DNA of 64,000 nucleotides from Syngnathus acus. Lineage: Eukaryota; Chordata; Actinopteri; Syngnathiformes; Syngnathidae. Each line of letters opens with the position of its first letter. The first letter of the stretch is position 1. Below the pieces are notes generated by a model. It did not search any database. It was not told where the DNA came from and worked only from the letters and a program-made list of their open reading frames with translations. Location: the NCBI RefSeq assembly GCF_901709675.1, contig NC_051095.1, positions 7,405,956 through 7,469,955 on the forward strand, given 5' to 3'. A program made the position numbers and the translations under genes. Shown piece after piece: positions 35,509 through 48,199 of this stretch.

Positions 35509-38500
35509 ATGGCTGTTGAGCTGGATGTGTTTGTGGGTAACACCACTATCATGGACGAGGAGGTTTATCAGCTTTGGTTGGATGGATATACAGGTAATGT
35601 ATGCCACATCATTCATTTTGAAGGAGACTCTGCTTTTTTTCCATTGTTTAATTTTTTGCCATTATTATACCTGTAGTATGACAAATGTTCCATTCAGTCG
35701 TGTACATGGATACTAACTGGGCATGTTCAAATCCAAATACAGAACTAAATTGTATCTGAACATTAAAAAGTCAGTTTTAATTTGTAATCAGTTGGTTAAG
35801 CAAGTTTGAAAGAACCATATTTGTTCTCCGGAGCAGTAAACGATGCCGTGAAGGTCCGAATGGAGGGCGGAGCGCTGGACGAGTGCGAGGCGAATGCGGA
35901 CGTGCTGTTGAGTGACACGATGGACCAGTACAGAACTTTCCAGATGTGTGAGCGCCTGTTGCACAGCCCATCCAAACTGGCCAATCAGCTGCTCTTCCAG
36001 ATCCCGCCACATCGCCAAGCCATGCTCATTGAGAGGTGATGCGCTTTTCCCCTTTCATTTTTTTCCCCAAACCTTTGGCGCGTGTCATTTCCATTTCATG
36101 TATTTTTCGGGCGTCATTTATGACCATTTAATCTCAAAGAGGACTTGCATTGTCCTATTTAGTCACTATCGCTCCCTTTTTGTATCCTTGATGTGGTTCA
36201 GTCTAACTTAAATCGCTCCTTGTTCTTTCCTAATTTAAGATACTATGACTTTGATGACGCGTTTGTGCGCGAAGTCCTGGGCAAGAAACTATCAAAGGGA
36301 ACCAAGAAAGACTTGGATGACATCAGCGCCAAGACAGGCGTGACTCTGAAAAGCTGCAGACGACAGGTAAAACGCTAATATTTGATCTGCTGTTAGTCAT
36401 TTGTTGAAAAATCTGAAAATTCCAACGTGTTCAGAATTTTATGCTACTCTTTCAAAACAAAACAATTCCATGCATTTGATGTTTGATTGCAGTTTGACAA
36501 CTTCAAGCGTGTTTTCAAAGTGGTGGAAGAGCTAAAGGGCCCTCTAGTGGAGAACATACGTCAGCATTTCCTTCTCTCTGACAAGCTTGGAAGGTAAAAC
36601 CTGAAGCGTTGCTAATGTTCCTTTTTTCTCCCTGCCTGGTTTCACAACCCTGTGATGTTTTTAACTAACTCCTGTTATCCAGGATACTTGCGCCAAGTGA
36701 AACAACGGCGCGCTAACTGCCTTCTTGGCCTGTTTCAGGGATTACGCAGCCATTGTGTTCTTTGCCAACAATCGCTTTGAGACGGGGAAAAGAAAGCTGC
36801 AGTATCTCACGTTCCAGGATTTTGCTTTCTGCGCCGGGCAGCTTATCAACAACTGGACAGTTGGAGCTGTTGGTGAGAGATTGACTCGGTTTGTTTAAGA
36901 TGAAAGGCATCCTTGGATTAACATGTGACTGTGTGTCATTTTAAACATTATCATTAACTGCCTTACTTTAAACGCACATCCAAGACAAACAACATTTTGA
37001 AAATGTGAGCCCAAACTAAAATGCTAAATATTTGCCACTTAAAGTGGTACCAAATACAAGTGACCCAAATTTTTTTTTCCCCCATCTGAATGTATACAAT
37101 TTTTGCTTTCACAAACAAAGTGTCCTCAGCTTCTATGGCACAAGATGTGTGGTCATGTTATTATGGTGGATGTTTTTTTGTTTTTTTGTTATTTTACGTC
37201 AGCTTTAACCCCTAACAAATTGTAATGTAACGTCTTTGTTGATGTCAAAACCTTGTGGCACGTTCAGTGGAGTATCTCTAACTCTTGGCCATCAGAGGTC
37301 GCCAGGACTCCCGGAAGGAAGGGAAAACTCCCTCCTGTCAAAATCTAAAACACATTATATCGATGTTTCTTGTGTATAAGAGTAAGAATGATTGAAAGAT
37401 GTAACCATCTACAAAGAAAATAGTTGTTTTATTTATTATAAATAAACTTATAGAATAATATGATTGACACATTTCCTAAATAGTTAGTTTTAAAATGATA
37501 AAATCTCACACTTACTCATTCTAGATAACATGGTGGAAGACATGGATGTGGATCTTGACAAAGAATTCCTCCAAGAACTGAAAGAACTGAAGATTTTAAT
37601 CTCTGACAAAGATCTGCTGGATCAACACAAAAGGTCTAAAACACACACACACACACACACACACTTACGCATGCGCACACATGCGCATTTGCTGATGACC
37701 TGTGAATCCAAAAGTTCAATTGCATAGGCCTTATGTTCTCTCATTTGTTCTTCAGTCTTGTCTGCACAGCCCTCAGGGGGAAAACAAAAGCTTTTCCTGA
37801 GATGGAGACCAATTTCAAGGTAAAAAATTAACAATAATTATCATTACTTCTGTGTGCAATTTTCCTCCAAGCACTTTTGTGTGCTGTATTCACCGGCCTA
37901 TTCACGATCAGTTGTTGACTTCTTCATTCAGATTTATTTTTTAATTTGACCTACTAACTTCCACCATTTACTGAAAATGAACCTATTGCATTGCCGTTAT
38001 CTTGTGTCATCTTTGCGTCAATAAACTACGTTGAAGTGATAGTTGTACTAAGTTCATCTTGTTTTCCCTTTTCAATTACTTCACTGGTTCTTCTATATCA
38101 AACAAATTATTTTGGGTGTATTTACCTGACATGTTTCGGCGGGTCACTGGTTCTTCTATATCAAACAAATTATTTTGGGTGTATTTACCTGACATGTTTC
38201 GGCGCGCCGAAACATGTCAGGTAAATACACCCAAAATAATTTATTTGATATAGAAGAACCAGTGAAGTAGTCCGTTGAAGTGAGTTTCACGTAGAGCTTT
38301 GTCGCTGTCTTGAGGCCATCCCGTTTGCTTGCTTATGGCGAGTCACCTGATTATATTAGCAACAAGCTAACTAACCTTTGCTAAATGAAATCATGTGGTT
38401 GGGGGGAAAATGTTTGCCTTTTACGTGTCAAACAGCCTGAAGCACTGTATATATAGTCCATTTCACCACTGTACTATTGTCAAAATGGATTCAGTTTGTG

Positions 38501-40271
38501 TCTTTGGATTGTACGACTTGACTTTATTTCTCGCCAAGGTTTTGCTCCAATTCCAGATTATTTGACTTGGGAAACCCTTGGCCATTCTATTTTGCAAATG
38601 AATCATTTTTCCTCTTGGCAGAATCTTTCCAGAGGCCTTGTGAACATCGCGGCCAAGTTAACCAACACCAAAGATGTCCGTGATTTCTTCATCGACCTCG
38701 TGGAGAAGGTGTGTAGTTTTTTCCAAGGCTGGACGAAAGCATGACGGAATCCGCCTGATGTAGCACCACCGCTTTTCTTCCCTCAGTTCATCGAGCCGTG
38801 TCGCTCGGACCGATGGACGGCGGCGGACATGAGGCTCTACTTGACTCACTACAGCAACTCGGCGCATATACTAGACACCTTCAAGTAAGCATCATGGAAT
38901 GCGTTACAGAATTAACTTTGTAGTCTATTTAATTTCATAACAAAAGTCTGCTACCTTAATGCTAACATATAGTGTGAAATGCCATAGACAGGATAATCGA
39001 AATTATCGTCGGTGTTGCAGTTAATCTAAACCTACTACATTAACACAAACAGATCAGCAACACGTAAAACTAAAGAGTATTTTAAACCAAACCATACGAT
39101 ACGTCATTGCTCACTGCTGCCATGGGAAGTTGTGGCATAACATGGTACTACACGGAAGGCGCACAAATCTAAATTGGGATTTGCTCGTACACAATACAAA
39201 CCCAGACTTCAAAATCCCGTGATATAGCTGTCCCAAATGTGGCGGCGGGCCCACCAGGCTTGTTTGGATATCTGTCCAGGCGACCCACCGTGAAAACAGA
39301 CTACTTTGGTCAACTAAACAAAGTCAGATAAACACTTGGACTCTACCATTTGGCGCTCAGCCATCAAGTTGTGCGTCATGCTGTCTCATCCCTCATTCTT
39401 TAAACTGGGAACAGTGGAAGCTTAAAGGTTGGCCATTCTGGAATGCTGGACCACCTACAAGTTGCCTCACATTTTGATAAAAAGAAAAGAAACTTGACAT
39501 AGATCAGGTTCCAACATATGCACCTTTTAATATCACAGATATTTTTTTATGTTTTACCCACGTGCTAAACCTAATAAAACACGTTCAATCTTCATAAAGA
39601 TATTCCTTTATGCCTGTTCTCATGCCTTCGTCGTCAAGAAACGAGAGACCATCGTATGCACACACGTTTATTTTTTTTTAAACAAGAGGCAAAGTGTGTT
39701 TGCTTCAAGTTTGTCACTCCCAGTTCAAATGTACTCTTTACCCTGACATTTAAAACAAAAGAAAATGTATCAGCAGAGCTCAGCGCCGCCCAGCATGTTA
39801 AGACACAGCTTGGTACCACACTGGAAGTTTTATTAGGTTTTGTGTAACACATTACTGGGGGCGATGGAACAAATTAATGGCATTTAATTTCAATTGGTCA
39901 TGGAACAACTTTCTCTTCTCGGTCAAGGTACCACTGTTTTTTTCTCTCCGAGACTTTGGGTTAAGTTCTGACTCGTACGACCCCATTCAACTTTCGAGGC
40001 TCCGCTGAACCTTGTTTTTCATGTAAACATTCCGAAATGGAATCCGGCTCAGGCCTGCACCTCTACGTATTCGACAAAGAGATATTCATGAAAATGGTTG
40101 CCTTGCTGAGTGGACAAAAACAGCCTTGCTTGACTTTTTCTTGAGATTTGCACTTGACTTGAATCTTTGTGTGTCTTTGTCTGTCTCTCTTTGCATATCA
40201 GACATCAAGTTGTGTGGGACAGATACATGAACGTCATCAAAAGCTGCATCTTCAAAATGTATCACGACTGA
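35509..40271 (+). CDS. fibp: acidic FGF intracellular-binding protein FIBP
   Basis: Ten coding exons: 35509-35593, 35837-36035, 36240-36366, 36493-36593, 36739-36872, 37525-37633, 37756-37819, 38622-38708, 38787-38884 and 40202-40271. They total 1074 nt, 357 aa, the same length as human FIBP, and every phase agrees. The start codon follows directly on an acceptor at 35508. The protein aligns end to end: [10 protein letters not shown]...[138 protein letters not shown], ending KMYHD. FIBP binds internalised FGF1 and is needed for its intracellular mitogenic signalling; human loss causes an overgrowth syndrome. Intron 7 carries the foldback repeat at 38077-38269. AATAAA at 40913-40918 probably ends the mRNA. 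Confidence 0.96.
38077..38269. repeat. long foldback: two direct copies plus one inverted copy of a ~65-bp unit
   Basis: Copy 1 is 38077-38141, copy 2 is 38144-38204, and the inverted copy is 38205-38269. Copy 2 and the inverted copy abut at GGCG|CGCC with no loop and differ at one base over 61 bp. The unit runs from CACTGGTTCTTCTATATCAA to ACCTGACATGTTTCGGCG. It lies in fibp intron 7. Confidence 0.95.
38951..39015 (+). repeat. AATGCTAACA-family dispersed repeat
   Basis: CTTAATGCTAACATA...GCCATAGACAGG[A]TAAT...GAAATTA matches 47848-47915 closely and 4028-4095 in reverse. It lies in fibp intron 9. Confidence 0.65.
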
Positions 40272-40439
40272 GTGGCTTTTTTCCTCAACCACTCCATTTC
40301 CCTCCGCTCCTGGCCCGAGCTGTTATCTTAACCACCCTCCTACGTATGGAAAGCCATGTGAGCGTTTTTTCTATATCCTTGGCGCCCAACTGAAGGTTCA
40401 TAAACTAATATGCTCTTTTTACCCTCAGCGCAAAAATTG

Positions 40440-40729
40440 TAGGGATGGGCAAGTAGCGATACCAGCCTTGTTTCAGGGTATGGTACCTGCAATTGTTTTA
40501 GATCAGGACTTTAGAAATGAGAAGAACAGAAATCTGACATCAAAGTAATGTAATTTCAAGATTTTTTTTTTTTTTTTTTTTTACTGTTGGTCTGTAAAAT
40601 TATTTGTCATTGTTTGGGGGAAATTTGATGCATCAAAAGTACTAGTGGTATCGGTGCTCGGTATCAGTATTGGTGACAACTCAAGATTTACGTGTGCTGG
40701 TATCGTGGTGAAAAAAAAAGCGGTCCCTA
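40440..40729. mobile_element. probable MITE with TAGGGA/TCCCTA ends
   Basis: The ends are TAGGGATGGGCAAG...CGATACC and, reverse-complemented, TAGGGACCGC...CGATACC. The interior repeats GGTATCGGTGCTCGGTATC, a known style of fish hAT-like MITE. No intact target duplication is visible. It lies in the fibp 3' UTR region. Confidence 0.5.
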
Positions 40730-40919
40730 CTCTCTAGTAATGTTTTTTTTTTGTCACTCAGAGTGACACATCCACCATGAGGTGAATATCAAGAGCATGG
40801 CATGAATTCTCAAACGTGTTTCCTCACCCTTGTTTTCTGCCTCCCTCTCTGTTAACGTGACTTCAAGCCTCCAAACAGCTTCTCTCGCTGTCTCGCTTTG
40901 TAAATAAAAGAGCGTATTT

Positions 40920-42880
40920 ACATCAAGATGTCATCGTGTTTTATGTTGTTGCTATGAATAGCACGATACCATCATGAAATCAGTCCGTGTGGCAAAATTT
41001 AAGGACCTTGGATGGAGATGAGAGGCAGAAAGTAATGAAAAGCTTGCATGAAAATGAAAAGTGACAGCAGATCAAGGCGTCTGTGAGATGTTTGTGTGCA
41101 TGTGTGTGGTCAAGGAAATAAGGGAGCCTGCAGGGGGGGGGTCGCACCGTTGCTCCACGTAAGGGCAGGGGGGGTCGAGTGTGTGATTTTTAACAAGATC
41201 CTCCTGTAATGACAGCTGCCACCACCCACAAACACACTTTGAGCGAGCAGGCGTCGTAATCTCGGCAACGCAAACAATGCCGTTGCTCGTATAACCTCTT
41301 CTAAAACCCAGAAGGCTCTGCTGACCATTTGGGACCACCTCAGGTCTTGTTTTTCTAACCATTTAAGCAGTGTTAATGCAAATGTAATGAAACTTCCTCA
41401 GGATGTGGATTTTTTTTTTTTTTTTATGTTTACATTACATTAACCATTTCTTGGACAAGAAAGCAATTTCATGTTTGCTGTAGAGGCATTTATTGGCAAT
41501 TCCCAATTGGGAAAAAGTTTTGATTTTAAAAAGTAGAAATACCCTCTGCTAACAATTACATTTCAATTTAACAAGTACAAGCTCATTCAATTTGACTCTC
41601 CAAAGTTGAACAATACTGATGATACAGTGAGCCCTTGCTATAATAATTAATGACATATAAATTCCAGAAGATGGCGACAAAGCACTTAAAAATGGAAATG
41701 CTCATAAAACATCAACGCCACACATCTAAGTATGTATATAATATTCAAGTAATGTTACGTAAACGGCAGTTATTTAACACAAATGAACCACTTTAACCAG
41801 ATGCTCCGCAATAGTATTAGCAAGTTCACGCTAGTGAAAACTAACGTGACCTCAAAACTTGGTCAAACAAATATGCACACAAAGAGCATCACGTCAGTCA
41901 ACTCACCATTTACCCCCAGTGATGAATGTCGGCAAAGTAGATGACAAAGTATTTTTTTTTGTATGTGGCACTTGGGGTCAAATGTTTACCACTAGTTAAC
42001 AACTTGATGTAGTACAAGAAGCAAAAAAGATATTTTTTAAATGAAAGCCTATGTCTCCAAGTGGCCAAAATTCACCACAAACCATCTGCAGGGGTTACAA
42101 AATCCAACAATGCCTGAGGGTTAAAAAGCCAAGTTAAACTCGTGTTGGAAAATATTTCATAACGTGCTGGAATGAAGCCTCCGGTGGCGTCCGTCTTGAG
42201 TCACACGTCAACTACTGTAATGCAGGTTAAGCAACATCCAGAGCACTTTGCAACACGTCCAAGACACGAGGCGTACTTCTTGCGGGAAAGAATCCCCGGC
42301 CGGCCAGAAATGATTCCAAGCGGCGTTAACAGATTAGTCACGTACAAACTGTCGAGCGGCCACACTTGGAGAGTGATATGATAGTAGTTTTGTTCGAAAG
42401 CATTCAAGGCAGAAAGGCTTCAGTCTGCTCAGTAGCAGACACTTTTTCCACTTTCCACTCTCTAATTTTTGTCAACATTCCATTTATTTCTCTCTTGCTC
42501 TGTGACTATAAATATCCTTTTTTTTTTGGCTTTGTGGAAAAAGAAGGCCTGGCCTCCCCAAATATAGGTGTATGGGGGGTAAAATGGTAGAAGGGTGGGA
42601 GAGCTTGGTTGGGGCTTTTGCGGGGGTTTTAGTTTAAACGAAACCAGGTGTGTTGTTGGAACTGGATGGATGGATGGCGGTTTAGGGGGGGTCGCGTGTG
42701 TGTGAATCTGTGAAGTTGTTGTTCGCTCGCCATTTGGACGGATTTTCGGGTATTTGGGCCGCAGACCAGGAATTCCCATCTCTAGACTGGGGAGGTGGGG
42801 GGCTTTACAGGGTGGCTGCGCAGGGGACCAAAGGGGGAGGGGGGGTAAGACGAGTGGGCGGTCTAATCGCTCTCTCTCTC
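40920..42880. other. interval between fibp and efemp2
   Basis: No supported gene. It contains a CCAGAAGATGGC repeat copy (41655-41710) and long T runs. A G-rich CpG segment from 42660 to 43070 leads into the efemp2 first exon. The open frames at 41.1 and 42.2 kb match no family I know. Confidence 0.55.
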
Positions 42881-43071
42881 CGCTTTGTGTGTGTGTCTCT
42901 GGCTGGCTCGCCCTCCCTTCTCCCTTCTGCATGTGTTCAGCTGCTCCAGCTGTCTCCCACTCAGTCTCTCAGGGCGCACCGCTTGGAGCTTTAGGGACCA
43001 CTTCCCCGCAGTCGGACACGCCGGGGTCAGGCCGACCGACACGACGCGCACGCCTCAAACAAGATTTGCTG
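42880..43071 (+). promoter_or_regulatory. efemp2: efemp2 candidate promoter and non-coding first exon
   Basis: A CpG-rich, TC-rich segment ends at a strong donor, CTG|GTGAGT, at 43072. The coding part starts after an acceptor at 48193 (TGTGTTCTAG), which gives a 5.1-kb 5' UTR intron. No TATA box is obvious. Confidence 0.4.
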
Positions 43072-43741
43072 GTGAGTTTGCTTGACTTTATGTAATAGCC
43101 GTGATTAGTTTTGGCCACATACTGACATGGTCTGTAATTTAATTAATTTTAGAAGACCCTTCAAGAATGATTGATATAAGACTTATTGCGAATACTGTAG
43201 TCATTCTATTTGCAGGCAAGGTAGCTCCCACTTCTTAAATGAAATCTAAATTCTTCTTCACCATCAGCTCCTCTTGATAAAACTAAATGGTTTCAACCAG
43301 GAAAAACCCCTCTTTCGAAACCCCATTGCTTGACATTTTACCCCAATCGTTGATTTAATCCAGTAAGTTAGAAAAAAATTCAAATTGTTTTATGGGTTTG
43401 AATTGGTTAAAGTGGCCACGGTAGAGCCAAAAGTTATACCTATCCATTCATAATAATAATAATAATAATAATAATACAATTACAAATTAATATACTAAAT
43501 CTTCTCAAATCAAAATACACCGTTACTTTCTTGCATAGAAGCGGTGCAAAGTTTTCTTCTCCCTTGTTGCACATATCTAAAGTAGATGACCCGTATAAGG
43601 GCGCCAGAGTTACGGTTCCACAGGCTCCAGATTCCAGCGGCCCACCACCAAAATCCCCACTCTTAGGAAGTCTCAACATTTACATTAACACGTCTAAAAC
43701 GGTAAACACAAATAGCCAGCATTGAGCCCACAAAGTTCAAT

Positions 43742-44000
43742 CAGGGGTGTCCAACCTTTTTCCTCTGATTCTTAGACTGGAAAATCAAGATTCAAGTGCC
43801 ACCTTGTCACCTTTATCTCCGTTGAACGTGCTAGTTAGTCACAGTCAGACAAGCCAATATATATATTGTTTTAATTATTATAAAATTATTATTATCATCG
43901 CCACTAAACAAATCCAATATTTTTTTTCAAATGTTAGGGGCCGTAGAAAAGGGACAGCAGGCCGTAAACAGTCCCCGGGCCTGACGTTGGACACCCAGTG
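43742..44000. mobile_element. hAT-like miniature element in efemp2 intron 1
   Basis: Left end CAGGGGTGTCCAACCTTTTT; right end, reverse-complemented, CACTGGGTGTCCAACGTCAG. About 259 bp, non-coding. The 8-bp flanks do not match. Confidence 0.55.
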
Positions 44001-46842
44001 GCTAAACTTTATGACTTCTCCGTAAGGGGAGAGAGCAGAACCTCCCTCTCATTGCTAACATGTCACATGACTGCTCCAGTGCTCTACTTTTGGAGCGGCC
44101 AGTATAGTAATGTGGCCCCATAATCACTGGAGTCGGCTCCTTGGCTGAGCTCGGCGCGTTTCGGTGGCGTAATAGGAGGGTAGCAAGACATGCGTGGATT
44201 GTACAGCGTTGTCACCATCTCTGCTTCATACAGGATGAAGCCACTGCAGGGTCAACCGGGTCAAGTAGTCCGAGTCACAGGTATCAAAGTCAAGGGAGCC
44301 AAATCTGTCCCGCTAAAGTAAATAAAGTGTGCCGACTTCACTTTCTTGCTAAATGGGTTTGTTCTTTTTAGTTTGGCAGAAAAACTATTGCAATTTCTCA
44401 AAGTTTTTAACAGATATCACCAAAAAAAAAATTCGCTCCCCTTTAGAGCATGAATTAAACAATACTGCTAATTGTGTACCATTTACTTTCCATTATTTAC
44501 CATTATACCATGACAAATGGTGATTTCAATTACAATTTATTGTGTTAACAAAAGAGCCCTGGTAATTGAGAAGCCACTGTAAGATGAAACAATTAAATGA
44601 TAGAGAATTTTGGGGGTTGGGGGGTCAAAGTTGTTTACTTAGTTGCCATATTTGATACTTACTTTTATTATTTTTAATTTATTTACCTACAGTTACATGA
44701 ATGAATTATTATAATACAATACTTGCTGTTTGTGTAAAACTGTCTTTTGCAAATATTATTTATAATGAGAAACATTTTGACTCGTTTTAATGATTTTTGG
44801 AGAGGCGGCGAATGTAATAACTGTATATCAATGTATCAAATATGACAGAGCGGAAGCTCCTCCATATTGCATTTCTGAGGTTGAGTGTTTAAATCTCAGC
44901 TCTGTTCTTCCTGTCTGGAGCTTGCGCGCTTTCGACTGTATCAAATACATTTACAGGAGCTACTTTATATACAACAATTCATTAAATAGACGTTTTAGAC
45001 TTTTTGTATGTCCCTTGAGGTGGAATTTGAGGCAAATGGCTATGATATGTCTAATGTAAAAGTATTGATTTGGCGCCATTTGTTGGCATCTTAGTGTTAA
45101 GCAACTATGTTGAACTGGGGGGTGAGTGACTTCATTTCGTTTCATTTTAATTGGTGGCGGCTATCTGTCGCCAGTAGCCGATGTTTCCGTCAGGGCCTCA
45201 GGTGAGAAAAGCATACGGAAGGCAACAAAGCATTTTCTTGGTCCTTATTGTCAGCGCAGATGACAAATCGGGCCTTTGTCCCACTTGGCAGGGTGAGCCG
45301 GCGGAGCTTCACAGCGGGATCGCTAGGTTTGAGAAGAGAATTTCTCACGAAGCTCTACGCCATCCATCATTATTGGATTTTGCAGGTGGAGCGCTCCCAG
45401 CAGTACCAGGGCGTGCTTCACTGTGCCCGGCCCGAGCAGGAACAACACCAGGTCCGCTCATGTGGACGTGCGTGTCGGCGTGTGGTCCCCCTTGTCTGTT
45501 TTTCCAAATCCGTAGGTGGTCACTTGTGTTTGCGAGCTGACATTTTGCCTGTTACATTGGGCTGAAGGGTAATTCAAAAATGGATCCGCAGAGGTCAAGC
45601 CCCAATCACAAATTCCCAGAAAAGCGATACTCTGGGAACCACGGGCGTGCCAGGGCATCCCAGCTGAGACGCGGCAGCCAACATCCTCACCGCGGGCATT
45701 CCACACGTCCACCGCCGGCTGCTGTCACGTCACCTCACCCCAGACGAATTGGTCACTTTGTTTTTGGTAGTTTTGCTTCACATTTTGGCCCGTCCAGTAA
45801 AGGAGGCCAAAGTACAAGCTTGTGTAGAAAAAGACATTGTGACGTAGAAAAAGTGAAAGTTTTCAGTTCACTCAAAGTCCAAAAAACAAGAATGTAATCA
45901 AGACAAAATGTGTGTTTTTTTTTTTAATAAGGACTGGAGACTAAGCACAGTAAGATGCAGCAATATTTTAGCGAGGATAAAGAATATATGTCTTTGAGTA
46001 TTGTCTTATTGTCCATCAACATGTCGCTGTACTGTTTGCGCTCTTCCTTCCAAAGCCACAACTATCAATGCTAACCGTTTGCTTGTCAAGGGGTTTCGTA
46101 TTGTATGTTAGCATTAAGCTAATTAAACGTTCCTCAGGCAAAGTTATGTACTTATTTGAAATTATTCTCTTTGGTTGGCTGGATTTTTAGATAGTATTTC
46201 ATTGAAATACTCCAGTACAGTTAGCTGAAAACTCGACTCAAGGACAGTTTGTGTTTGTGTAAATGTTTGTACTTGGTGACTTCCCACCATCCCGGTCCAG
46301 TCAGGTCACGTACGCGGACGTCTTGGTATGTTATGCTTCTCATGACACAAATAGCTCGTGATGTCACACTCTTGTCTTGGGGGCTAGGGAGGGGGGCACC
46401 ACGTCAAGCCTTGTGGTCTGCACTTTGTCTTGTGAGTGAGCTGCCGCTGATTATAACTCCCTGTCATGCGTTCAAACTCCAGCTGCTTGGCATGCACTCG
46501 CGTGGGCCCTTTTACAGGACAAGGCGCCATATTAGCAACTTACGTCCACGGTAAATACGCCTTAACTATAAGCTTGCGCAATCGGGTGATTTCTCACAAC
46601 CAATCAGCATAGAGACGATAACAATGGAAAACATGCATCATTTTCTATACTGCTCAGGGCTGGAGTGGAACTTTTCATTTTAGCATTCCCTCTATCAATA
46701 TTCATATTGCATTTGATGTAAAATGTAATTTACAATTGAATGTGCTCACCAGATCAAATCAAACCTTTATACACCACTTCTGCTGTCCCACTTGATGCAC
46801 TGTTACAAACTTTGGTAATCGGAGGAGGTGATTGTGTTATTT

Positions 46843-47158
46843 CAGGGGTGTCAAACTCATTTTTTGTCACAGGCTGCATCGTAGCCATAGTTTCCATTGG
46901 AAGGCCATTATGACTCTCAACGCCTTTTATTATACACAGTATGAGCTACACAACAAACTGATCAATATAACTAGCTTTTAAATCAGAGACTTAAAATTTG
47001 TTCAAATATTTTGAAAAGGTGAATGGTCATAAAAATTGCGAACAATATCTCCATGTTTTAAAGTGAAGACGATTTGATGCACATTTTGTCTTGGCGGGCC
47101 ACATAAAATGATGTGGCGGGCCGTATCTGGCCCCCGGGCCTTGACTTTGACACCTATG
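46843..47158. mobile_element. hAT-type non-autonomous element with intact 8-bp target duplication
   Basis: TGTTATTT flanks both ends (46835-46842 and 47159-47166). The ends are CAGGGGTGTCAAACTC and, reverse-complemented, CATAGGTGTCAAAGTC. The 316-bp interior includes GGCGGGCC and TGGCCCCCGGGCC. It has no transposase frame and lies in efemp2 intron 1. Confidence 0.85.
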
Positions 47159-47847
47159 TGTTATTTCAGACAGACGCGGTGTCATGTAGTTAGAATGTTT
47201 TTGTTTCCAGTTCTTTCATAATATAATGTAACGGCTGACCTGGAATGCATTTATGCGATAAAATACAAGTCATCATCACACCACAAGATTGTGATTGCAA
47301 ATTCATCCTTACTCTTTTTTTTTTTTTTTTTGTGGCAAAATACTCTTTGTAGTATGAAGTCTATGTACATACAGTGGACCCCTATGAATGTTGTGTTTTG
47401 TGACCTAACCTGCCACATGTTGCTCTTGGCTGCAAGGGACTTTTTTTCTTGCCTTTTCTAAAATGCTTTTCTCCTGTGAATAGTTAGGCTCCACTGTCCT
47501 AGAACAGTGAAGCACTGTGGAGAGTTTCTATGTGACTGACGGTGAACTCGCCAAGGTATTCTTACAAACCATTACCGTCTGCCAGGCTAAAGACACAGAG
47601 GTTTCTGTTCAGTGTCAATATTAAAAAAAATAATAATATTTGCGTAATGTACAGCTGCAAGACGTCACATGTTTACGTTCTTCGACCTGCTGAAAGTCAC
47701 TCTCGCCAATTAGCAATCAAGGCCAAGCATTTTGGCAGAAAACACATAATTTTTTATTTTGGGCTATCTTAATATCAATTAACATAAAAACCACGTGTGC
47801 CCATAAATGCCGTTGCAAAACTTTGCAATGTCATGACAACAAAGTTT

Positions 47848-47915
47848 GGTAGCTTAATGCTAACACATAATGGCAAACACCATAGACAGGCTAATGGAAA
47901 TTAGCAATGATATAC
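47848..47915 (+). repeat. AATGCTAACA-family dispersed repeat
   Basis: GCTTAATGCTAACACATAAT, then GGCAAACACCATAGACAGGC and TAATGGAAATTAGCAA; it has close copies at 38951 and 4028. Confidence 0.65.
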
Positions 47916-48199
47916 GCAGATCAGATAACATTTACAGTCACACGTTCTCGCTGCTCTGTGAGAATAACTACCACCTGAGCTCAAGCGTTATTCCTCGGCC
48001 TCCTCTTCTTACGGTTAATTACATAGCGTGTTTTCTCAGAGGCCTTGAGTGACTCCATCTTGTTGGCTTGGTGACATCTGTCATGTCATTTCCTCTTTCC
48101 CTCAGATGCTGAGTGACTGCGCCGGCCATCCAAAGTCAACTGCCTCATTAGTGTGTGCGTGTGTGGGCGTGTGCGTTTTTATGTGTGTTCTAGTCTCAC

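Noticed and set aside
45385-45452. GC-rich segment between a good acceptor (TTGGATTTTGCAG) and a GT, open as VERSQQYQGVLHCARPEQEQ
   Set aside because: No family match. It lies in efemp2 intron 1 and would break the known leader-to-signal-peptide layout; it is kept only as a possible cryptic or 5' UTR exon.
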